Source: Prionace glauca
Lineage: Eukaryota; Chordata; Chondrichthyes; Carcharhiniformes; Carcharhinidae
Direction of reading: 5' to 3'
Assembly: GCA_037974335.1 (NCBI GenBank)
Contig: CM075729.1
Span: 110,155,962 to 110,219,961 of the forward strand
DNA length: 64,000 nt
Shown here: positions 34,861-43,452 of the stretch, piece after piece
Numbering within the stretch: the first letter of the stretch is position 1
Layout: each line of letters opens with the position of its first letter
Translations under genes and position numbers: made by a program
Notes under the pieces: model-generated
What the model was told of the DNA's origin: nothing
Databases searched by the model: none
What the model saw: the letters and a program-made list of their open reading frames with translations, nothing else

Positions 34861-35146
34861 GTGTAGGGTCGACATGCTGCACTTGCTTGAAGTCATTAGG
34901 TTGCATTCAGCTTCATTTGAAGCAATTTTTTAAAGAGGCATCTAGGCCTTTGGCTAAGATGCAAATTAGATCAAGCCCTGGAGGAGGAGCTACACCTACT
35001 CCAGTCAGCTTGGATCATGTAGATCAAGCCCAAGACAGGAGACCTGTCTTGTCAGCTTGGATCGGGAATGTCCCAACTTGTTGGGACTCTGAATTGGGTT
35101 TAATCTGATTTGATTAGGTTGGAATAAAGGGGTAAAAAAAAAGTTT
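34861..35146 (+). mobile_element. possible SINE with U2-like head
   Basis: The segment 34944-34960 (AGGCCTTTGGCTAAGAT) matches U2 snRNA bases 10-27 with one base missing. The unit ends in GGTTGGAATAAAGGGGT plus an A run, as a retroposed element would. It directly abuts the 3' end of the LINE. It may be a snRNA-headed SINE or a rearranged U2 pseudogene; I cannot place it in a family. Confidence 0.4.
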
Positions 35147-35214
35147 CTCCCATTCTGACCCAGACGCCCTGCATCCCGAGAAAGAGGCTGAGTGCTGGGA
35201 GAGTGAAGACTCAC

Positions 35215-35474
35215 CTCCCGACTGGCTGGTTCGATACATGAGGATCTCAATATAATCTTTAAAATGTTGCTCCCCCTCCTGTGCGAGCTTCTTCTTCCTC
35301 TCCCAGGCTGCCGGACCCTCGCTCTCCACCATCCACTGCTCCGGGGGATCAGCTCCCTCCGATCAGTGTCGTACATAACAAACTGGACACCGTCCACATA
35401 ACCGACACCCACAAACTCCGGGAGACCCGGGATCGGAGTCATTCCCGTGAGGAAATACCGGAGAGAGTGAGAGC
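35215..35474 (-). pseudogene. gene A alpha1 exon, one base short
   Basis: Codes (G)SHSLRYFLTG..PEFVGVGYVDGVQF and then DRRELIP, identical to gene B up to the frame change. One base is missing in the C/G run at 35341-35347, so the helix (WMVESEGPAAWERKK) is in another frame. The exon is 260 bases instead of 261. Acceptor TTTCAG and donor GTGAGT are intact. The helix end (QHFKDYIEILMYRTSQSG) differs from gene B and lacks the N-glycosylation motif. Confidence 0.9.
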
Positions 35475-35574
35475 CTGAAATAGAGAGAGAGAGAATTCAG
35501 GATATACACCCTAAAAACACCAACACCCTCACACACACACACACACAGATCAGGGCATGAACCCCAAAACACTG

Positions 35575-36080
35575 ATTCCAAACTGAGAGCAAAACCTCCA
35601 CCCAGCCTGGCTTTGCCCCTCTCACACCCCATCACTCACTGACCCAGGATTAATACCCCAGTACCCAGCCTGTCATTGCCCCTCTCACACCCCATCACTC
35701 ACTGACCCTGGGTTAATACCCCAGTACCCAGCCTGGCATTGCCCCTCTCACACCCCATCACTCACTGACCCAGGGTTAATACCCCAGTACCCAGCCTGTC
35801 ATTGCCCCTCTCACACCCCATCACTCACTGACCCAGGGTTAATACCCCAGTACCCAGCCTGTCATTGCCCCTCTCACACCCCATCACTCACTGACCCAGG
35901 GTTAATACCCCAGTCCCCAGTCTGGCATTGCCCCTCTCACACCCCATCACTCACTGACCCAGGGTTAATACCCCAGTACCCAGCCTGTCATTGCCCCTCT
36001 CTCACCCCATCACTCACTGACCCAGGGTTAATACCCCAGTACCCAGCCTGTCATTGCCCCTCTCACACCCCATCACTCAC
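35575..36080 (-). repeat. 63-bp minisatellite in intron 1 of gene A (decoy splice donors)
   Basis: About eight 63-base units. On the coding strand the first unit begins exactly at the leader exon's splice donor (GTGAGTGATGGGGTGTGAG), and seven further units repeat that donor sequence. Gene B has four units including the real donor. Confidence 0.92.
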
Positions 36081-36144
36081 CTGCAGACACCTCTCCACAC
36101 AGAAGGACCAGCTCTATCAGTCCAATCATTGCTGCTTCCCTCAT
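36081..36144 (-). CDS. gene A leader exon
   Basis: Codes the signal peptide MREAAMIGLIELVLLCGEVSA, phase 1, followed by donor GTGAGT. It is 64 bases, as in gene B. Glu in the hydrophobic core (LIELVLL, where gene B has LIVLVLL) might weaken the signal. The start was chosen by match with gene B and position downstream of the promoter module. Confidence 0.88.
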
Positions 36145-36234
36145 CTTGGGGAAACATTTGGAGGAAACTCTTTTTCAAAGAAAGGCCATTTTCTCAACTC
36201 ACTCCTTGTCTTTCCCGGTTCAGTCTGAGCTTCA

Positions 36235-36312
36235 ATCTGATTGGACACAAAATAGGACTGATAGGACTGAGCCAATCAGAATAAAGAGATTCAGTGAGTC
36301 ATCAGTCTCCGG
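36235..36312 (-). promoter_or_regulatory. gene A SXY-like MHC promoter module
   Basis: On the coding strand an X2-like TGACTCA (36295-36301) is followed after 15 bases by a Y box CTGATTGG (36272-36279), with a second CCAAT motif at about 36237-36241. The spacing fits the X-Y enhanceosome (RFX, CREB/ATF, NF-Y, recruited by NLRC5) known for vertebrate class I genes. The whole block is conserved in gene B. No clear TATA box is visible. Confidence 0.65.
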
Positions 36313-36394
36313 CAGAATAGAACAAACAAGTTGAGAAACTGCCTCAATGTTGAGAACTGTCCAATCAGGTGAATGTAGTTGGTTATCTCACAGT

Positions 36395-36880
36395 GAGACA
36401 ATGGTAGCACTGCTGCCTTGCTGTAAGCAGTCTGACAACACCAGATTTAAGTCGTTCGTCGAAGGAGCAAACCCTGAAAGCTTGCGAGTTTACTATCAAA
36501 TAAATCAGTTGGATTTAAACTTGGTGTTGTCAGACTTCTTACAGTGTTTACCCCAGTTCAACTCCGGCATCTCCAAATTCTGACTACTATCGCTGCCTCA
36601 CTGTGCCAGGGATTCGGTTTCAATTCTAGCCTTGGGTCACTGCCTGTGTGGAGGTTGCACATTCTCCACGTGGCTTTCTTCTGGGTGCCCCAGTTTCCTC
36701 CCACACTCCAGAAATGGGTGGGTTAGGTGAATAGGCCATAACAAATTGCCCTTTAGTGTCCCAAGATGTGTGCATCATGGGATTAGCCATGGTAAATACA
36801 TAGGGCTACAGTGATAGGACCAGGGTGAAGGTGCTCTGTCTGAGATTGGTGCTGACTGCATGGGCTGAATGGGCTCCTTC
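36395..36880 (+). mobile_element. tRNA-derived SINE split by a Penelope-derived palindrome
   Basis: The SINE head (AATGGTAGCACTGCTGCCT) is cut after GCTGCCT and resumes at 36592 with the same GCTGCCT and the rest of the body. The counterpart at 58535-58840 is uninterrupted, giving a clean empty site. Confidence 0.85.
36419..36591 (-). mobile_element. palindromic Penelope-derived element
   Basis: Inverted arms CTGACAACACCAGATTTAA and TTTAAACTTGGTGTTGTCAG surround a short loop with GGAGCAAACC..GAAAGCTTG. The end reads CTTACAGTGTTTACCCCAG. It is flanked by 7-bp GCTGCCT duplications (36412-36418, 36592-36598). Confidence 0.75.
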
Positions 36881-37324
36881 TATGTTCTGACTTCATCACT
36901 GGCCAGAGTGAATGAGCTGAAAGAAGTTTGATACAAGGACAGGGGGGGAGGACATTTGAACTAACCATTCAATGAGATCACCACTGATCTGTACTCCAGT
37001 TTCTGACAATAACCCATATCCTTAGATATCATTACCCAATAAAAATCTATCACTCTTACATTTTGAAGCTCCAATTGTTCACAATTTTTGGTGGAGAGAC
37101 TGGATGTGGATTCCAGAATACTGAATTATTTTAACATTATAAAAAGATCTCCCCTCAAAATTCTAAACTCTCTGGAATAAAAAACAAGTTGATACAATCC
37201 TTCAAACTTCGTCCTTTAGTTTAAATACCCTAAACTCTAAAGTGCATCCCGATAGATTCTCTATTGTCCATTTTCAGTTTTGTGGAATTAGGGGTAATAT
37301 TTTTGCATGAAAAGAGGCTTGGTT

Positions 37325-37990
37325 AATAAGAACATAAGAACAAGGAGCAGGAATAGGCCATCTGGCCCATCATGCCTGCTCTGCCACTCAATAAGATCAT
37401 GGCTGCTGTTTTTGTGGACTCAGCTCCACTTACCCACCTGCTCACCACATCTCTTTGACAAAGGGTCATCTGCACTCAAAACATCAACTCTCTTTTCTCT
37501 CCTTACAGATGCTGCCACACCTATTGAGATCTTCCAGTGTTTTCTCTTTTGGATACATAACTCTTAGTTCCTTTACTGTTCAAAAATGTAACTATCCTCG
37601 CCTGAAATCATTCAATGATGTAGCCTCAGCTGCTTCACCGGGCAGGCAATTCCACAGATTCACGACCACTTGGGTGAAGAAGTTTCTCCTCAACTCAATC
37701 CTAAATCTGCTCCATCCTATTTTGAGGCCATTCACTCCGACTCTTTGTTTTCTGTTAGTTAACCAATTCTCTATCCACGCTAATATGTTATCCGTAACAC
37801 AGTGCACCATTACCTGATGCAATAGCCTTTGGTGCAGCACTTTGTCAAATGCCTTCTGGAAATCAAGATACACCATATCCACAGATTCCCCATAGTCCAC
37901 TGCACATGTGGTGTTCTCAAAGAATTCCACCAAATTAGTTAAACATGACCTGCCTTTCATGAACTCATGCTGCATCTACCCAATGGGGCA
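37325..37990 (-). mobile_element. CR1 LINE fragment, shared by both duplication copies
   Basis: The minus strand encodes HEFMKGRSCLTNLVEFFE, YLDFQKAFDKVLHQRLL and WIENWLTNRKQRVGVNG, then jumps to the C-terminal LRRNFFTQVVVNLWN block. It is therefore an internally deleted copy. It matches 59262-59945. Confidence 0.75.
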
Positions 37991-37999
37991 ATTTACATC

Positions 38000-39060
38000 C
38001 AGACGTCAAATAGACAAGAAACATTGATTTGGCATAAATGAGCCATTTTCAAGTTGGCCGACTCTGGTTAGTGGAGTGTCACTAGGATCAGTGCTCGGAC
38101 AATCAGCCGTTTACAATCTACATTCATGACTCAGGCCAAGAAGACGGGTGTAGTGTATCTAAACTTGCAGCAGCTACAAAGCTCGGTGGAAATGAGGAAG
38201 GATTAAATTGGTAAGGATTGTATTCATTGGGGTCTAGAAGAATGAGGAGGATTGCACAGAAACTTATAAAATTCAAAGAGGCTTCGACAAGGTCGATCCA
38301 GGAAGGATATTCCCAATGATGGGGGAGTCCAGAAGCAGGGATTGTCGTCTGATGATACAAGGTAAACCATTGAGGACGGAGATGAGGAGAAATTTCTTCA
38401 TCCAGAGAGTGGTAACCCTATGGAATTCACGATCGCAGGATTCAGTTGGGCACAAAACATTGTATATTTTCATGAAGCAGTTAGGTATAGCACTGGGGCA
38501 AAGGGAATCAAAGGATATGTGGGAAAGCTGGAGTGAGTTGGAAAATCAGCCGTGGCCATAATGAATAGCAGAGCAGCTTTGATGGGCTGAATGGCCTGTC
38601 CCTGTTCCTATTTTCTGAGATTCTATGAAATGCAAACTGTGTGGAGGATTAGAGAGCTGCAAAGAGATTTGGGCAAGTTAAGTGAATGGGCTGCAAGATG
38701 GAGTGTAACGGGGGTCAGTGTGGGGTTACACTGTGTCTCCTGCCAGCACAATATGGCCTTCTGCACATTCACACTGGCCCATACAGACATCACTCTGATT
38801 AACCCAGCCTGCCAGAAGGCCTTTAAATTGAAGCATGTCCATCGTTCAGTAACAGTATCCCACTTTGTTATAGTGGACAAGTGAGTAATAACAAGAGGGT
38901 GGAGTGAGAGATAAAGTCAGACTAAGTTGTGGCTGTGAGACACAGGTTTAAAATAAAGTTCCAGGAAACCTTGCAAAGTCTGTTTTTCACTTAAAAATGT
39001 TCTATCGAAGAGGTAGAAGATGTGATTTGATCTCTTGTTGATATTGGAGACAAGCACAGC
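38000..39060 (+). mobile_element. CR1 3' end and flanking duplicated sequence
   Basis: CR1 3' wording on the plus strand up to about 38635 (GGATATTCCCAATGATGGGG, GAGATGAGGAGAAATTTC, GGGCTGAATGGCCTG). An RT scrap follows at 38640-38705 (RIRELQRDLGKLSEWA). The rest to 39060 is unassigned. All of it is repeated at 60000-61755. Confidence 0.65.
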
Positions 39061-39079
39061 ATTAATCTAAAGTAAAGAT

Positions 39080-39395
39080 AAACTTTATTTATTGTCACAA
39101 GTACGCTGACATTCACACTGCAATGTAGTTACTATGAAAATCCCCAGTCGCCGCACTTCCGTGCCTGTTCAGGTACACTGAGAGAGAATTCAGCGTGGCC
39201 AATATGTCTAACCAGCATGTCTTTTGGACTGTAGGGAGAAACCAGAGCACCTGGAAAAAACCCATGCAGACATGGGGAGAACCTGCAAACTCCACACAGA
39301 CAGTGACCCAAGCTGAGAATCAAACCCAGGTCCCTGGCACTGTGAGGCAGCAGTGCTAACCACTGTGCCTCATTCCACCCTAATTTCACACTCAG
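39080..39395 (-). mobile_element. tRNA-derived SINE with alternative tail
   Basis: Runs from the tail (TTTATTTATTGTCACAAGTA) through GGTACACTGAGAG to the reversed head (CAGCAGTGCTAACCACTGTG). The counterpart in copy B survives only as its tail (61755-61809), cut by the second retroviral fossil. Confidence 0.8.
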
Positions 39396-39797
39396 CCTCT
39401 CTGACCTATTCTAATCTCTGCAGGTTTCAAACAGAAATGTTTTTTGAAATGAATGATTGTGTGTACGGGTATTTCTGAGAACAGGGCACATTTATTTACT
39501 TATTAATACAGATGGAATGAAGTGAGACAGTTTTATCTGTGGGCCCAGTGAATGCACATTGCACAACACTTCTGTGTTTGAGGTGAAATGTGGCCTCCTA
39601 TTTCACATGGTTAAAAATCACTAGAACTGCTTGTAGGTGGCAGAGAACAGAGTTGCTGGTGGGGTGGGGGGTAGAGAGTGGTTAGGGGGAGGGGGGTGCT
39701 GCTATTCAACTTTGCTAGCATGGATCGAAAAGTAGAACCCTTCTTAAAAATTAGAGACCTATGTGTACTCCACAAGGAACACACAAATTCTTCCAGG
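39396..39797. other. no gene recognised
   Basis: About 400 bases with a G-rich tract at 39658-39700. Nothing identifiable. Confidence 0.4.
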
Positions 39798-40128
39798 TAG
39801 AATCATAGAATCCTTGCAGTGCAGAAAGAGGTCATTCAGCCCATCAATTCTCCAGCAAAGCATCTTATCCAGTCCCTATACCTGTAACCCCACATATTTA
39901 CATGGCAAATTCCCCAAACTGATACATCTTGGGAGGACACTAAAGGGCAATTTGGCATGGCCAATCCCAACCAGTGCGAGGAAACTGGATCACCCAGACA
40001 AAATCCACACAGACATGGGGAGAATGTGCAAACTCCACACAGACAGTCACCCTTGGCTAGAGTTGAACCCTGGTCCCTGGCACTTTGGGGGGGCAGCAAT
40101 GCTAACCACTGTGCCAAAGTGCCCACCA
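39798..40128 (-). mobile_element. tRNA-derived SINE, near full length
   Basis: Runs from AATCATAGAATCCTTGCAGT to the reversed head ending AATGCTAACCACTGTGCC. A G run interrupts the B-box side at about 40087-40093. Confidence 0.75.
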
Positions 40129-40139
40129 TTCAATATGCA

Positions 40140-40980
40140 ATCAGGAAAGCTAATGGTACCTTGATGTTGCAAAGGGATTGGAGAACAGGATTAAGAATTC
40201 TTGTCACAAATGTAAAGATCATTACTAATACCACACCTGCAATTCTGTATAGATGTTTTCCAGGCAGATATACAGAGGATGTTTCCTTCTCTGAATCTTG
40301 GAAGGATCAGGACTTTTTTAATGAGGAAAAGTTGAGCAGGTTCAGATTTATTTATTGGAGTTTTGACAAATGAGAGGGAATCTCAGTGAAACATTAGATT
40401 CTGAAATGGATTGATAGGGTCGATAGTGAAAGATTCTCTCAGTTCATGAGCAATAAACCATGAGGGCAAAGCCTCAGGGTAAGAGGTGAATCAGTTAAAA
40501 TGAGGAGAAATTTCTTCACTGAAAGGATTGTGAATCTTTGGAATTCTCTATCCCAGAGTATTGTGGATGCATCATTACTGAATATATTGAAGACATGATG
40601 TGGTGATGCCGGTGTTGGACTGGGGTAAAACAGAAAGAAATCCCACAACACCAATTTAAAGTCCAAATAGGTCGATTTGTAGCAAAAGCCCCAAGCTTTC
40701 GGGACAGCCTGACTCTTGGTCGGGTGGCTGGGAGTTCAACAGAAAGCTTGGGGCTTTTGCTACAAATAAACTTGTTTTGACTTTCAACTGGTGTTGTGGG
40801 ATTTCTTTCGATATTGAAGATAGACAGATTTGTGGTGTCTCAGCGAATGGAGGTTTACAGAGGGTAGGAGTGAAAATGGAGATGAGGTAGAAAATCAGCT
40901 ATGATTGTGTTGAAATGATGGGACAGGCACAAGAGGATGAAGGGATTATTCCCTCTATTATCTCTTATGTTCTTTATTAC
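40140..40980 (+). mobile_element. CR1 LINE 3' region split by a Penelope-derived palindrome
   Basis: The plus strand carries CR1 terminal wording (AGCTAATGGTACC, AATGAGGAGAAATTTCTTCA, GAATTCTCTATCCCAGAG). It is interrupted at 40594-40810 and resumes with ATATTGAAGATAGACAG. Confidence 0.7.
40594..40810 (+). mobile_element. palindromic Penelope-derived element with 10-bp target duplication
   Basis: Begins CATGATGTGGTGATGCC and GGACTGGGGTAAA. Arm AAAGAAATCCCACAACACC is mirrored by GGTGTTGTGGGATTTCTTTC at the right end. Inner arms AAGCCCCAAGCTTTC and GAAAGCTTGGGGCTT also pair. ATATTGAAGA flanks both sides (40584-40593, 40811-40820). Confidence 0.85.
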
Positions 40981-41020
40981 TGAGGATTAATATCTAACAC
41001 TGGCCCATCCAACTCAAAAC

Positions 41021-41068
41021 TCACGACCCACAGAAATCACTGCACACAGAGGGACCAGCACTATCAGT
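41021..41068 (-). pseudogene. leader-exon-like fragment of a third class I-related gene
   Basis: The coding-strand reading ATACTGATAGTGCTGGTCCCTC shares ACTGATAGTGCTGGTC exactly with the gene B leader. It translates LIVLVPLCAVISVG and is followed by a donor-like GTGAGT. The ATG side is replaced by the 39-bp minisatellite. No other exon of such a gene was found nearby. Confidence 0.45.
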
Positions 41069-43452
41069 ATCTCTGTGATACTGTCCCTCTCAGTGTGTGA
41101 GCTGTGTCCTGTACTGATACTGTCTCTCTCAGTGTGTGAGCTGTGTCCTGAACTGATACTGTCCCTCTCAGTGTGTGATTTGTGTCCTGTACTGATACTG
41201 TCTCTCTCAGTGTGTGAGCTGTGTCCTGTACTGATACTGTCCCTCTCAGTGTGTGAGCTGTGTCCTGTACTGATACTGTCTCTCTCAGTGTGTGAGCTGT
41301 GTCCTGTACTGATACTGTCTCTCTCAGTGTGTGAGCTGTGTCCTGTACTGATACTGTCCCTCTCAGTGTGTGAGCTGTGTCCTGTACTGATACTGTCCCT
41401 CTCAGTGTGTGAGCTGTGTCCTGTACTGATACTGTCCCTCTCAGTGTGTGAGCTGTGTCCTGTACTGATACTGTCCCTCTCAGTGTGTGAGCTGTGTCCT
41501 GTACTGATACTGTCCCTCTCAGTGTGTGAGCTGTGTCCTGTATTGATACTGTCCCTCTCAGTGTGTGAGCTGTGTCCTGTACTGATACTGTCCCTCTCAG
41601 TGTGTGAGCTGTGTCCTGTACTGATACTGTCCCTCTCAGTGTGTGAGCTGTGTCCTGTACTGATACTGTCCCTCTCAGTGTGTGAGCTGTGTCCTGTACT
41701 GATACTGTCCCTCTCAGTGTGTGAGCTGTGTCCTGTATTGATACTGTCCCTCTCAGTGTGTGAGCTGTGTCCTGTATTGATACTGTCCCTCTCAGTGTGT
41801 GAGCTGTGTCCTGTATTGATACTGTCCCTCTCAGTGTGTGAGCTGTGTCCTGTACTGATACTGTCCCTCTCAGTGTGTGAGCTGTGTCCTGTACTGATAC
41901 TGTCCCTCTCAGTGTGTGAGCTGTGTCCTGTACTGATACTGTCCCTCTCAGTGTGTGAGCTGTGTCCTGTACTGATACTGTCCCTCTCAGTGTGTGAGCT
42001 GTGTCCTGTACTGATACTGTCCCTCTCAGTGTGTGAGCTGTGTCCTGTATTGATACTGTCCCTCTCAGTGTGTGAGCTGTGTCCTGTACTGATACTGTCC
42101 CTCTCAGTGTGTGAGCTGTGTCCTGTACTGATACTGTCCCTCTCAGTGTGTGAGCTGTGTCCTGTACTGATACTGTCCCTCTCAGTGTGTGAGCTGTGTC
42201 CTGTACTGATACTGTCCCTCTCAGTGTGTGAGCTGTGTCCTGTATTGATACTGTCCCTCTCAGTGTGTGAGCTGTGTCCTGTATTGATACTGTCCCTCTC
42301 AGTGTGTGAGCTGTGTCCTGTATTGATACTGTCCCTCTCAGTGTGTGAGCTGTGTCCTGTACTGATACTGTCCCTCTCAGTGTGTGAGCTGTGTCCTGTA
42401 CTGATACTGTCCCTCTCAGTGTGTGAGCTGTGTCCTGTACTGATACTGTCCCTCTCAGTGTGTGAGCTGTGTCCTGTACTGATACTGTCCCTCTCAGTGT
42501 GTGAGCTGTGTCCTGTACTGATACTGTCCCTCTCAGTGTGTGAGCTGTGTCCTGTATTGATACTGTCCCTCTCAGTGTGTGAGCTGTGTCCTGTATTGAT
42601 ACTGTCCCTCTCAGTGTGTGAGCTGTGTCCTGTATTGATACTGTCCCTCTCAGTGTGTGAGCTGTGTCCTGTACTGATACTGTCCCTCTCAGTGTGTGAG
42701 CTGTGTCCTGTACTGATACTGTCCCTCTCAGTGTGTGAGCTGTGTCCTGTACTGATACTGTCCCTCTCAGTGTGTGAGCTGTGTCCTGTACTGATCCTGT
42801 CCCTCTCAGTGTGTGAGCTGTGTCCTGTACTGATACTGTCTCTCTCAGTGTGTGAGCTGTGTCCTGTACTGATACTGTCCCTCTCAGTGTGTGAGCTGTG
42901 TCCTGTACTGATACTGTCCCTCTCAGTGTGTGAGCTGTGTCCTGTACTGATACTGTCCCTCTCAGTGTGTGAGCTGTGTCCTGTACTGATACTGTCCCTC
43001 TCAGTGTGTGAGCTGTGTCCTGTACTGATACTGTCCCTCTCAGTGTGTGAGCTGTGTCCTGTACTGATACTGTCCCTCTCAGTGTGTGAGCTGTGTCCTG
43101 TATTGATACTGTCCCTCTCAGTGTGTGAGCTGTGTCCTGTACTGATACTGTCTCTCTCAGTGTGTGAGCTGTGTCCTGTACTGATACTGTCCCTCTCAGT
43201 GTGTGAGCTGTGTCCTGTACTGATACTGTCCCTCTCAGTGTGTGAGCTGTGTCCTGTACTGATACTGTCCCTCTCAGTGTGTGAGCTGTGTCCTGTATTG
43301 ATACTGTCCCTCTCAGTGTGTGAGCTGTGTCCTGTACTGATCCTGTCCCTCTCAGTGTGTGAGCTGTGTCCTGTACTAATACTGTCTCTCTCAGTGTGTG
43401 AGCTGTGTCCTGTACGGATCCTGTCCCTCTCTGTATGTGAGCTCTGTGCTGG
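41069..43452 (+). repeat. 39-bp minisatellite, about 61 units, with higher-order structure
   Basis: Tandem units start CTGATACTGTCCCTCTCAGT and finish with a GTGTGAGCTGTGTCCTGTA part. Because 39 is a multiple of 3, an uninterrupted plus-strand frame of 798 codons runs through it (unit LILSLSVCELCPV). It has no sign of being a gene. Variant units (TATTGAT) recur with 13-unit and 8-unit offsets. Confidence 0.95.

Larger units (their letters stand above)
22827..36144 (-). pseudogene. MHC class I heavy chain, gene A (probably broken)
   Basis: Five exons in reverse order across 13.3 kb: leader 36081-36144, alpha1 35215-35474, alpha2 27799-28071, alpha3 26738-27001, transmembrane 22827-22931. All introns are phase 1, as in class I genes. 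A functional product would sit at the cell surface with beta2-microglobulin and display ligand in the alpha1/alpha2 groove. Compared with gene B, alpha1 is one base short (260 instead of 261) and goes out of frame mid-exon. The alpha2 donor reads GTGACT rather than GTGAGT, and the canonical N-glycosylation site at the alpha1 end is lost (TSQSG for TNQTG). Intron 2 carries a 5.4-kb LINE. These points favour a pseudogene or an individual null allele; a single-base sequencing error in the C/G run would weaken that reading. No cytoplasmic-tail exons were found. The family call is certain; the specific locus name is not. Confidence 0.9.
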
